Shown one piece after another: positions 24,289 through 30,899 of a stretch of 30,899 bases of DNA. Under the pieces are notes generated by a model that had not been told where the DNA came from, ran no database searches, and worked only from the letters and a program-made list of their open reading frames with translations. The translations under genes were made by a program, and so were the position numbers. Every line of letters starts with the position of its first letter. Within the stretch, counting starts at the first letter, position 1. Origin of the DNA: JAQVSH01 sp964451605 (GTDB lineage: Bacteria > Bacteroidota > Bacteroidia > Bacteroidales > UBA4181); contig CAYVJA010000033.1 of the NCBI GenBank assembly GCA_964451605.1, positions 1 through 30,899 of the forward strand, given 5' to 3'.

Positions 24289-25422
24289 ATGGATGCATCA
24301 ATTTTCTCGAGCCTCTTCGAAGCCTTCACTTTGTTCACCTGGCAACAGGCGTTCATGATGGCAGTGGGGGCCACGCTGATTTATCTGGCTATTGCCAAAG
24401 AGTACGAGCCAAACCTCTTATTACCCATGGGATTCGGAACCTTATTGGTTAACATTCCTCTCTCGTCGGCCATCGGGCCGGAAGGGGCCTTAACCGTCTT
24501 TTTTCAGGCGGGAATCCATACCGAAATTTTTCCCCTGTTAATCTTCGTTGCGGTAGGGGCCATGATCGACTTTACTCCTCTCTTTAAGAACCCCTCTCTG
24601 CTTCTTTTCGGTGCTGCAGCCCAGTTTGGCATCTTCTTTACCATCTGTGTAGCCACCCTGATGGGTTTCGATCTGAAAGAAGCCGCCTCAATCGGTATAA
24701 TCGGAGCCGCCGACGGCCCCACCTCTATCTATGTTGCCTCGAAGTTTGCCGTTAATCTGTTGGGTCCCATTTCGGTGGCGGCCTACTCCTATATGGCACT
24801 GGTTCCCATTATCCAGCCGCCGGTAATCCGTGCACTGACCACCCATAAAGAGCGGTGTATCCATATGACAGGAAACCCCGGCAGTGTCTCGAAACGCACG
24901 TTGATTCTCTTCCCCATTCTGGTAACATTGGCTGCCGGTATGATTGCCCCCTCCTCGGTGGCTCTGATTGGATTTTTGATGTTTGGTAATTTGATTCGTG
25001 AGTGCGGTGTTCTTCAGAAATTATCGCTTGCAGCACAAAACGAACTGGCCAGTTTGGTAACGATCCTCCTGGGTATTACCATTGCCTCCACCATGACTGC
25101 CGATCGCTTTGTCAATTTGCAGACCCTCTATATTATCGGGCTGGGCCTGATAGCCTTTATCATGGATACTGCAGGCGGCGTTTTATTTGCCAAATTCCTT
25201 AACATGGTACTCCCGGAACGGCTTAAAATCAACCCTATGGTTGGCGGCGCAGGCATCTCGGCCTTCCCTATGTCGGCCCGTGTTATTCACCGTATGGGGC
25301 AGGAGGCCGACCCTACCAACTATCTGTTGATGCCTGCCGTTAGTGCAAACGTTGCTGGCCAGATTGGGTCGGTTGTGGCAGGCGGACTTATCCTGTCGCT
25401 GGTTCCCTATTTTTTAAGCTAA
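24289..25422 (+). CDS. sodium-pumping decarboxylase beta subunit (OadB/MmdB/GcdB family)
   Basis: A 377-residue integral membrane protein of the beta-subunit family that decarboxylates carboxybiotin and exports sodium in oxaloacetate, methylmalonyl-CoA or glutaconyl-CoA decarboxylases. Key motifs are intact: GAADGPTSIYVASKFA with the essential Asp, the periplasm-facing SVALIGFLMFGNLIRECGVL, and NPMVGGAGISAFPMSARVIHRMG with the conserved Asn, Gly and Ser. Nine or more hydrophobic segments fit the family. It is 18 bases ahead of a gamma-like small subunit with a strong AGGAGG. The alpha carboxyltransferase and biotin carrier are absent from this window, so the substrate complex must be completed by genes elsewhere. 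Confidence 0.95.
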   Translation: MDASIFSSLFEAFTLFTWQQAFMMAVGATLIYLAIAKEYEPNLLLPMGFGTLLVNIPLSSAIGPEGALTVFFQAGIHTEIFPLLIFVAVGAMIDFTPLFKNPSLLLFGAAAQFGIFFTICVATLMGFDLKEAASIGIIGAADGPTSIYVASKFAVNLLGPISVAAYSYMALVPIIQPPVIRALTTHKERCIHMTGNPGSVSKRTLILFPILVTLAAGMIAPSSVALIGFLMFGNLIRECGVLQKLSLAAQNELASLVTILLGITIASTMTADRFVNLQTLYIIGLGLIAFIMDTAGGVLFAKFLNMVLPERLKINPMVGGAGISAFPMSARVIHRMGQEADPTNYLLMPAVSANVAGQIGSVVAGGLILSLVPYFLS

Positions 25423-25426
25423 TCTG

Positions 25427-25432
25427 AGGAGG
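25427..25432 (+). promoter_or_regulatory. strong Shine-Dalgarno site before the gamma-like gene
   Basis: GAGGAGGA in TCTGAGGAGGATAAAATTATG is a near-perfect Shine-Dalgarno sequence about 8 bases before the ATG at 25441. Most genes in this window lack such a site, as usual in Bacteroidota, so it stands out and supports the small gene as real. Confidence 0.6.
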
Positions 25433-25440
25433 ATAAAATT

Positions 25441-25578
25441 ATGCTAAACGAAACCTTTTATATTTCGCTCGAAATCATGGGAATAGGAATGCTTGGCATC
25501 TTCCTCTTCATGGTCATCTTTTGGGCAGTGATTGTATTGCTGCACAAGTTCTTTCCCGGCAATGCCCCGGGAAAATAG
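25441..25578 (+). CDS. 45-residue OadG-like gamma subunit
   Basis: A short reading frame of 45 residues. It starts MLNETFYISLEIMGIG, continues through one transmembrane helix (MLGIFLFMVIFWAVIVLLHKFF) and ends PGNAPGK. This matches the N-terminal anchor of OadG-type gamma subunits, where a G-x-GM-x-x-F-L-F pattern precedes the helix. In the complex the gamma subunit helps assemble the alpha subunit with the membrane beta subunit. Usual gamma subunits are about 80-120 residues and have a C-terminal extension that binds zinc; this one lacks it. It has its own strong Shine-Dalgarno site and lies 18 bases after the beta gene. Confidence 0.75.
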   Translation: MLNETFYISLEIMGIGMLGIFLFMVIFWAVIVLLHKFFPGNAPGK

Positions 25579-25594
25579 TAGCCATTATTTTTGC

Positions 25595-25602
25595 TAATTT
25601 TG
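25595..25602 (+). promoter_or_regulatory. possible -7 element for the DUF1846 gene
   Basis: TAATTTTG is an exact match to TAnnTTTG. It lies inside the extra in-frame stretch preceding the likely GTG start at 25636, which argues that this stretch is leader and not protein. The transcript start would be near 25609. No -33 partner is clear. Confidence 0.35.
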
Positions 25603-25635
25603 GCGCTTCTATTCACAACCGAAACTGCCATCAGC

Positions 25636-27171
25636 GTGACCACACCAGAAGATTCACACCCCATAGGATTCGATAACGAGAAATACCTTCAGGAGCAAAC
25701 AGATGCTATTCTTGAACGGGTAAGCCGGTTCAATGACAAGCTCTATCTTGAGTTTGGAGGAAAAATCTTGTACGACTATCATGCAGCCAGGGTTTTGCCC
25801 GGCTTCGATCCGAATGTGAAGATTCGACTGCTTCAGAAGTTAAAGGAGAAGGTCGATGTAATTCTCTGTATTCACGCCGGCGATATAGAACGCAATAAGA
25901 TCAGGGCCGATTTTGGTATTACCTACGATGTCGATGCCCTGAAAACCATCGACGATCTGCGTTGGTATGGCATTCAGGTGGCCGCGGTTGTGATTACGCG
26001 CTACCAAAAGCAACCGGCTGCCACCGCATTTAAAAACAAACTGGAGTTACGGGGCGTAAAAGTTTATCTGCACTATCCCACCAAAGGGTATCCCACCGAT
26101 GTCGAGAAGATTGTGAGCGACGAGGGATATGGGGCCAATGCGTATATCCAAACCTCACGCCCCATTGTGGTAGTCACCGGCCCCGGCCCGGGAAGCGGAA
26201 AACTTGCCACATGCCTGTGTAATCTCTATCACGAATACAAAGGGGGAAAGAGAGCCGGGTATGCAAAATTCGAGACATTCCCTATCTGGGATCTTCCGGT
26301 GCAACACCCCGTAAACATTGCCTACGAAGCCGCTACCGCTGATCTGCATGATGTGAATATGATCGACTCGCATCACCTCCAGGCCTATGGGGTAAAGACC
26401 ACCAACTATAACCGCGATATCGAGGCTTTTAATCTGCTGAAAAAGATCCTCGAGAAGATTACCGGTGGCGAGTCGATGTACCTCTCTCCCACCGATATGG
26501 GGGTAAATCGCGCCAGCGCGGGCATTGTGAACGATGCTATAATTGTGCAAGCCTCTTACCAGGAGATTATCCGTCGGCATTTTCGTTGTGCGGTAGAGTA
26601 TGCCATGGGGCTGGCCGACAAAGCCACGCTAAACCGCTCGCTCGAAATTATGGAGCGGGTAGGTGCCACCGCGGAGGACCGTAAAGTGGTCCTCCCCGCA
26701 CGACAAGCCGCTAAAGATGCCGAAACCATGGGAAAAGGAAATGCAGGTATTTTTTGCGGATCGGCCATAGAGCTTAAAGACGGCACCATCATTACCGGGA
26801 AAAATTCCCACCTGTTGCACGCCTCCTCCAGCCTGATACTAAACGCTACCAAGCACATGGCCGGACTCCCCGACAATATGTATCTTCTGCCACAAAGTAT
26901 TATCGACTCGGTAACCCATCTGAAGAAAGATCTGCTAAACGGGAAGATGGTTAGCCTGGACGTAGAAGAGACCTTGATTGTATTGGCTATTAGCGCATTA
27001 TCCAACCCTGCCGCACAGATGGCACTCGAAAAACTCACTGAATTAAACGGTTGCGAGGTGCACTCTACCCATATCCCCACCCCGGGCGATGAAGCGGGTC
27101 TGCGCAAATTGAAGGTGAACCTGACCTGCGATCCGGAATTTTCGAGCAAACGGCTTTTTATCAGTGAATAG
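25636..27171 (+). CDS. DUF1846 (UPF0371) family protein
   Basis: A protein of about 511 residues of the DUF1846/UPF0371 family, widespread, conserved and of unknown function. The conserved N-terminal GFDNEKYLQEQTDAIL appears soon after the start. Family-typical stretches are LYLEFGGKILYDYHAARVLPGF, ITRYQKQPAATAFKNKLE, VVVTGPGPGSGKLATCLCNLYHEY (P-loop-like GPGPGSGK), and NMIDSHHLQAYGVKTTNYNRD. The frame is open from a TTG at 25591, but the residues between (MLILALLFTTETAIS) resemble no family member and overlap a promoter-like element. I therefore chose the GTG at 25636. No signal peptide is expected, so it should be cytoplasmic. The gene's 3' end is 6 bases from the convergent NigD-like gene. 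Confidence 0.9.
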   Translation: MTTPEDSHPIGFDNEKYLQEQTDAILERVSRFNDKLYLEFGGKILYDYHAARVLPGFDPNVKIRLLQKLKEKVDVILCIHAGDIERNKIRADFGITYDVDALKTIDDLRWYGIQVAAVVITRYQKQPAATAFKNKLELRGVKVYLHYPTKGYPTDVEKIVSDEGYGANAYIQTSRPIVVVTGPGPGSGKLATCLCNLYHEYKGGKRAGYAKFETFPIWDLPVQHPVNIAYEAATADLHDVNMIDSHHLQAYGVKTTNYNRDIEAFNLLKKILEKITGGESMYLSPTDMGVNRASAGIVNDAIIVQASYQEIIRRHFRCAVEYAMGLADKATLNRSLEIMERVGATAEDRKVVLPARQAAKDAETMGKGNAGIFCGSAIELKDGTIITGKNSHLLHASSSLILNATKHMAGLPDNMYLLPQSIIDSVTHLKKDLLNGKMVSLDVEETLIVLAISALSNPAAQMALEKLTELNGCEVHSTHIPTPGDEAGLRKLKVNLTCDPEFSSKRLFISE

Positions 27172-27183
27172 CCGCTGCTATTC
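27166..27183. terminator. small hairpin spanning two convergent stop codons
   Basis: GAATAG at 27166-27171 and CTATTC at 27178-27183 are reverse complements around a 6-base loop. The left arm contains the TAG stop of the DUF1846 gene and the right arm contains the TAG stop of the NigD-like gene on the other strand. It may help end transcription in both directions, though a 6-bp stem is weak. Confidence 0.35.
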
Positions 27184-28020
27184 GGCCAACAGAGGTGCAT
27201 AAGAACTCTCTCCTGGCAGTGCACGCAAGGATGGTGGAAGCGCAGGTCGGCGTCCGATATAACCGGAATCGGCCATCGCCCTGCCACTGTATGTCTCCCA
27301 CCGAAACACCACCTTTACGGAGTCGGCATCTTCGGGAATCAATGCATCTACTTTGAACGAGACACTACCCGAAGCCCAGCTATGGCGAAGATCGGAGTTG
27401 TCGTTATGCCGAAACACCACCACCTTTCGCTCGGGCGTTGAGGCATCATCATCGACCCAAAGATTCACATAATGCACAATGGAGGGATCGCTGCGCAGAA
27501 TGTCGAAATCGACGTTCAAATAGACATTTCCGCCAAACCAGGCATCAATAATATGCACAGGATCATGCCCGATGCTATCCTCCTCTGCTACCGTTAATCC
27601 GGTACTGTGCACCGGAAGCTTGGTCAAAATCGGCTCAATGGCACGAAGTCTCACACTATAGCCATCCATCCTGGCTCCCGTAATTGAGTAGGAGACAGCT
27701 ACCCGTTTCCCATCCGAAATCCCGGTCGAAGAAGAGAGGGGATACTCCGGATACAAAATTTTACCCTCGTCGGTAAGAATATCGTAATGCGCAGATTCGC
27801 CACGAATAACCCCATAGCTGACCCAAAATTCCGCCCAGGCAGGATAAGGATCGCCATCATCTAAACAGGAGGGAAGGGCCAGGGCAAAAACCGCTAAAAG
27901 AGTAAGCCATCCGGTAAACGAACGTATCCGTACATATACACTCTTTACAGCAGGGAGGAGGCCGTCATGTTGATTGTGCGCATAAAAGGTTGCCTCTTTC
28001 AAAAACGATTTCAGGTTCAT
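27178..28020 (-). CDS. NigD-like lipoprotein
   Basis: A 280-residue NigD-type protein found almost only in Bacteroidota. A hydrophobic signal (FTGWLTLLAVFALALPSC) ends in a lipobox Cys at about residue 52, followed by LDDGDPYPAWAEFWVSYGV, the family's N-terminal OB-like domain. The C-terminal beta sandwich holds NVDFDILRSDPSIVHYVNLWVDDD and VKVVFRWETYSG. The roughly 34 residues before the signal (MNLKSFLKEATFYAHNQHDG...) are unusually long for a lipoprotein, and no ATG, GTG or in-frame alternative fits better, so the true start is uncertain. It is 89 bases downstream of the beta-barrel gene, probably in one unit with it and the sigma factor. Its molecular role is unknown. Confidence 0.86.
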   Translation of the reverse strand: MNLKSFLKEATFYAHNQHDGLLPAVKSVYVRIRSFTGWLTLLAVFALALPSCLDDGDPYPAWAEFWVSYGVIRGESAHYDILTDEGKILYPEYPLSSSTGISDGKRVAVSYSITGARMDGYSVRLRAIEPILTKLPVHSTGLTVAEEDSIGHDPVHIIDAWFGGNVYLNVDFDILRSDPSIVHYVNLWVDDDASTPERKVVVFRHNDNSDLRHSWASGSVSFKVDALIPEDADSVKVVFRWETYSGRAMADSGYIGRRPALPPSLRALPGESSYAPLLAE

Positions 28021-28109
28021 AAGCGTAGAGATTAAAAGGGTGAAACAGCAAATAAGAGAAACACTTTGCTCATCAGATGCAGGCTTCGGCAGGTTCGTTG
28101 CACGGAAGG

Positions 28110-29306
28110 CTAAAAATCGCAGCGAATCCCAAAAACTACCCTGAAAAAGAGATCATGTTCTGTGCGATAGGTGGCAGGTTGCGATGCTCCGCTAATGGGC
28201 AGTGTGATTCCGGGTTCGGCGGTTAGCCACCAATTTCCGGCAATACGGGCCGATAGCTCTGCACCACTATAGGCCGAAAGCAGAATGCCGTTTGCATCAA
28301 GGCGATACGATTCGGAGGGAGTCACGCCGCCATCGGAAGTAATCCTGAGCACGCCCTTTGCCGAAAGGGCGGTTTCTGCCATAAGCCCGGCAATCGGCGT
28401 AAGGCTCCAGGTTTGATGGCGAAAGAGACGATAAAAGAGCCCCAGGGGTAACCCCACATAATCTACCGTTTGCCGATAAGTGTAGTGCACCATCTCTCCC
28501 TCCAGAGTGCCTGAAGAACGATAACGCGAAAATTGCAGACCCGTTTCCCAACCCCAATGGGGGTTCCAGGCTCGCCGCAGCTTTATACCCAACACCAAAG
28601 GGGGCGAATGATGCAATGCCCCCAGACGCGGAACAGAAAGTTGCATATCCGCACTCTGCTCACTCAAGAAAGTACCCGTCCGCTCCATCGAGCGCTCCAG
28701 ACCCCTTTGCCCCCAGGAACCCTGGCCATAGGCGTATAGGGCAGCCGACCAGTCGCCGCCCGAAAGCGCAGGGTCAACTCCCGACACGTACACAATCTCC
28801 TCCGCGGTTCTACCCTCTCCAGGCCTCGAACCAAACGGTGAAGGGGTAGTTCTCTCCGGCACAACCGCACTACTACCTTCCCTGGCAGGCAGTGAGGGAT
28901 GAGAAAAAGAGGTGGAATCTGTCTCAGATAAGCCGGAGAGCAAAGCGGATGATGGAGAGCGAAAGAGGGAGAGAGCGGCCGTTTCTAGCGCCATCGAGGG
29001 AGGAGTCGCGGCAATCATCTGAGGATTGGAAATCGCATCTTTGGGGAGTAAGTGTACACTCTCCCGGGCAGGTTCAACACGAAAAAGGTGATAATACCCT
29101 GCACCTGCCAGCAACAACATGAGAGCAGCGGCCCCAGCCCGCCAACGGTGTGCAGTATGCAGAAAGAGCCAGCGGGTTTTGCCTCCGGAAGGGGCTTTGG
29201 GAGAGCGACCCATAGCCAACGAGAAATCGTCCCACGACGGGGTCTCTTCGTCCATTCTCAGCGAAGAGAGCTTCTCTCGTAATCTATTTTCCCAAAGGTC
29301 TCTCAT
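28110..29306 (-). CDS. beta-barrel protein with cytoplasmic N-terminus and one TM helix
   Basis: A 398-residue protein encoded right after the ECF sigma factor, overlapping it by 4 bases. Residues 1-50 (MRDLWENRLREKLSS...) resemble the cytoplasmic tail of an anti-sigma factor. A hydrophobic helix (AGAAALMLLLAGAGYYHLF) lies at about 56-74. A long polar linker rich in Ser and Pro leads to a C-terminal domain of amphipathic strands (GWETGLQFSRYRSS, VDYVGLPLGLFYRLF, LTPIAGLMAETALSA) of the outer-membrane beta-barrel type (OmpW or PorT-like). The last strand is RVVFGIRCDF, ending in Phe. This layout is known in Bacteroidota ECF operons. It may sense the envelope and control the sigma factor directly. 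Confidence 0.85.
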   Translation of the reverse strand: MRDLWENRLREKLSSLRMDEETPSWDDFSLAMGRSPKAPSGGKTRWLFLHTAHRWRAGAAALMLLLAGAGYYHLFRVEPARESVHLLPKDAISNPQMIAATPPSMALETAALSLFRSPSSALLSGLSETDSTSFSHPSLPAREGSSAVVPERTTPSPFGSRPGEGRTAEEIVYVSGVDPALSGGDWSAALYAYGQGSWGQRGLERSMERTGTFLSEQSADMQLSVPRLGALHHSPPLVLGIKLRRAWNPHWGWETGLQFSRYRSSGTLEGEMVHYTYRQTVDYVGLPLGLFYRLFRHQTWSLTPIAGLMAETALSAKGVLRITSDGGVTPSESYRLDANGILLSAYSGAELSARIAGNWWLTAEPGITLPISGASQPATYRTEHDLFFRVVFGIRCDF

Positions 29307-29863
29307 ACAGCATTTGATGTTTGCATATCGATAACCATTTTTTGCAGTGCCGAGCGGGCCCTACTATATTGCGAACGGGAGGTACCCTCCGAAATCCCCA
29401 GCATTGTGGCAATCTCGCGGTGAGAATAACCCTCAACCGCGTAAAGATTCAGAACCAGTCGATAACCTTCCGGCAATTTATCTACACAACGCAGAATCTC
29501 CCCGGCCGAAAGCGCATCCAGTACCGAAACGCTGTTATCCGGCAGATGCAGCGCCGAATCAGAGAGATCCGTTACCCGAAAATTTTTCTGCTTACGAAGA
29601 TATCCCAATGCGGTTGTCACAAACACACGGCGTAACCATCCTTCGAGCGAACCCTCTTTGCGGAAATCACCGATTTTGGCATAGACCGTAACAAATCCGT
29701 CATGAAGCAGATCTTGCGCAAGCGATAAATCGCAAACATACCTTCGGCAAACGGCAAGCATAGTGGGTGCGTACCGCTCGTACAAAGCACGCATCGCATC
29801 ACGGTTACCGCGGCAACATCCCTCTATGATCCGGTCGTCAGACAAATGCACGTATGTGTTCAA
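29303..29863 (-). CDS. ECF-family RNA polymerase sigma factor
   Basis: A 186-residue extracytoplasmic-function sigma factor. Region 2 (about 21-90) includes AQDLLHDGFVTVYAKIGDF and SLEGWLRRVFVTTALGYLRK. Region 4 (about 130-174) includes LPEGYRLVLNLYAVEGYSHREIATMLGISEGT with a clear helix-turn-helix and SQYSRARSALQK. No region 1.1 or 3 is present. It overlaps the beta-barrel gene by 4 bases, so the two are coupled, which fits control by that protein's cytoplasmic tail. A perfect -7 match at 29945-29952 lies upstream. It is divergent from the MATE gene and could also control it. Confidence 0.94.
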   Translation of the reverse strand: MNTYVHLSDDRIIEGCCRGNRDAMRALYERYAPTMLAVCRRYVCDLSLAQDLLHDGFVTVYAKIGDFRKEGSLEGWLRRVFVTTALGYLRKQKNFRVTDLSDSALHLPDNSVSVLDALSAGEILRCVDKLPEGYRLVLNLYAVEGYSHREIATMLGISEGTSRSQYSRARSALQKMVIDMQTSNAV

Positions 29864-29944
29864 CTCTCATCTACTTCAAAAATATGCCACGAACCGGAAA
29901 TAGGTGTAAGGAGCTCCCTCCGGAGGCTATCCGGCCGTTAGATG

Positions 29945-29952
29945 CAAAAGTA
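29945..29952 (-). promoter_or_regulatory. -7 element upstream of the ECF sigma gene
   Basis: On the minus strand this is TACTTTTG, an exact match to TAnnTTTG. A TTTG on the same strand is at 29978-29981, 25 bases away, slightly longer than the normal spacing. The leader to the ATG at 29863 is about 75 bases. Confidence 0.42.
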
Positions 29953-29996
29953 GAGCAAATCGTTGCAGTGCCATGGGCAAAATGTTGCCGAAAAGC

Positions 29997-30004
29997 TATC
30001 TTTG
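29997..30004 (+). promoter_or_regulatory. -7 element upstream of the MATE gene
   Basis: TATCTTTG is an exact match to TAnnTTTG, 23 bases before the ATG at 30028. No clear TTTG sits 19-21 bases upstream. It shares the short divergent region with the sigma-factor promoter. Confidence 0.42.
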
Positions 30005-30027
30005 TGTAAGCTTCGGCCTCTTATTGC

Positions 30028-30899
30028 ATGAAAAAAAGCCCATCACCCCCAGGCACCGCACCTCTTCCCCGTTTACTTCGGGAGTACTCCGTTCCGGCAA
30101 TTGTGGGCACACTGATTACCAGTCTCTACCATATTATCGACACCATCTGCATTGGACACGGGGTGGGATCTCTGGCGCTGGCAGGCATGGCACTCACCTT
30201 CCCCATCATGAATCTGTCGGGGGCATTTGGCATGTTAATCGGTACCGGTGGAGCGGCTCTTCTCTCCATTCGTCTGGGGCAAAAGAACCAGGTTGCAGCC
30301 CAACAGATTCTTGCCAACTCGTTTCTGCTGTCACTGGCCATCGGCCTGGGCTTCACCTTTCTTTCGCTCCTTTTCCTCGACGAGATGCTGGTGGCCTTTG
30401 GCGGTACCCCCCAATCCATTCCCTTTGCCAGGGAGTTTCTGGAGATTATGCTGGCCGGAACCCTTATCTCAACCCTGTTTTATGGGTTCAACAACATGTT
30501 ACGGGCTGCAGGCTTTCCCAAGAAGGCGATGATTACCATGATTATCAGTGCGCTGATTAATAGCGCACTGGCTCCACTCTTTATTTTCGGATTTCACTGG
30601 GGTATGCGGGGAGCGGCAATCGCCACACTGTTGGCACAATCTGCCGGCGCAGTATGGGTAATGTGGCATTTCTGGAGCCGGAAACAGGCACTTCACTTTT
30701 CGTGGAGCGCATTTCTGCCCCAAAAGAGGATTATAAGCGGGATTGTTGCGCTGGGTCTCTCCCCCTTCCTGGTACAAGGTGCCGCCAGTCTGGTGAATGC
30801 CACCGCCAACCACACCCTCGAACAGTATGGAGGCGATATGGCTGTGGGGGCTTTTGGGATTGTAACCCGAATTCTTACCCTGATTGTCATGTTTGTAAT
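30028..30899 (+). CDS. MATE-family multidrug/metabolite exporter, partial
   Basis: The first 290 codons of a MATE (multidrug and toxic compound extrusion) transporter, cut by the window end with no stop reached. The start at 30028 (MKKSPSPPGTAPLPRLLREYSVPAIVG) leads into the typical N-half: LITSLYHIIDTICIGHGVGSLALAGMALTFPI, GTGGAALLSIRLGQKN, LFYGFNNMLRAAGFPKKAM, SALINSALAPLFIFGF and GMRGAAIATLLAQ. Six or more membrane helices are visible before the cut. MATE proteins use a sodium or proton gradient to export drugs or metabolites; the substrate cannot be read. A longer reading frame beginning at 29973 in another frame is only a shadow. It is divergent from the ECF sigma gene and preceded by an exact -7 element. 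Confidence 0.92.
   Translation, partial: MKKSPSPPGTAPLPRLLREYSVPAIVGTLITSLYHIIDTICIGHGVGSLALAGMALTFPIMNLSGAFGMLIGTGGAALLSIRLGQKNQVAAQQILANSFLLSLAIGLGFTFLSLLFLDEMLVAFGGTPQSIPFAREFLEIMLAGTLISTLFYGFNNMLRAAGFPKKAMITMIISALINSALAPLFIFGFHWGMRGAAIATLLAQSAGAVWVMWHFWSRKQALHFSWSAFLPQKRIISGIVALGLSPFLVQGAASLVNATANHTLEQYGGDMAVGAFGIVTRILTLIVMFV

Noticed and set aside
26556..27287. A 243-residue minus-strand frame opposite the DUF1846 gene
   Set aside because: It overlaps conserved DUF1846 coding and the start of the NigD gene; Ser- and Arg-rich shadow.
29973..30560. A 195-residue plus-strand frame overlapping the MATE gene
   Set aside because: The MATE protein is in another frame from 30028 with clear membrane helices; this frame has His- and Arg-rich nonsense.

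Overview
The window looks like a chromosomal segment from a member of the Bacteroidales (phylum Bacteroidota), from a draft or metagenome-assembled sequence. Evidence for the lineage: many lipoproteins with Bacteroidota-type signal peptides, a NigD-like lipoprotein, GH2 and GH92 secreted glycosidases, a DUF4964/DUF5127/DUF4965 glutaminase-like enzyme, an ECF sigma factor followed by a one-TM beta-barrel protein, and recurrent matches to the Bacteroidota -7 element TAnnTTTG (sometimes TAnnTTCG). Base composition and coding style are fairly even, and no transposase, integrase, phage gene, tRNA, rRNA or CRISPR array was seen. Three runs of N (10, 29 and 10) are assembly gaps, and one gene carries a one-base frameshift.

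Layout: (1) 33-8900: a secreted GH2 beta-galactosidase-like enzyme, a stand-alone SpoT-like HD hydrolase, metF, a gap-broken M24 Xaa-Pro aminopeptidase and a Tat-exported NIPSNAP protein. A divergent three-gene unit follows (secreted endonuclease/exonuclease/phosphatase-fold enzyme, ThuA-like protein, small C-tail membrane protein). (2) 8901-9038: a repeat-rich convergent junction with a perfect 21-bp inverted repeat. (3) 9039-17234, minus strand: one tightly packed seven-gene operon. Its first five genes are a carboxypeptidase-regulatory-like lipoprotein, a YD-like repeat secreted protein, a VTC-type polyphosphate polymerase, a DUF4956 membrane protein and a DUF2490 outer-membrane barrel. A GH92 alpha-mannosidase and a frameshifted glutaminase-like enzyme follow. 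A well-spaced promoter (TTTG-N21-TACCTTCG in the reverse strand) sits just upstream. (4) 17470-22611, plus strand: a membrane-anchored ceramidase-like protein with EF-hand-like loops, a second very different GH2 enzyme and a stand-alone sugar-binding jelly-roll lipoprotein, facing a convergent MFS transporter. (5) 23803-27171, plus strand: an unrecognised protein, the beta subunit of a sodium-pumping decarboxylase, a 45-residue gamma-like subunit and a DUF1846/UPF0371 protein. (6) 27178-29863, minus strand: ECF sigma factor, beta-barrel protein with a cytoplasmic N-terminus, and NigD-like lipoprotein. (7) 30028 to the end: the first 290 codons of a MATE-family exporter, divergent from the sigma factor.

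The most interesting unit is the VTC/DUF4956 operon. It joins a cytoplasmic polyphosphate-polymerase-type catalytic domain and a membrane partner with three envelope proteins and, with gaps of only 2-6 bases, two secreted degradative enzymes. This suggests an envelope-linked polyphosphate (or related polymer) system tied to glycan or peptide scavenging. That role is inferred. The domain calls are from recognition of motifs by eye, not from a search.
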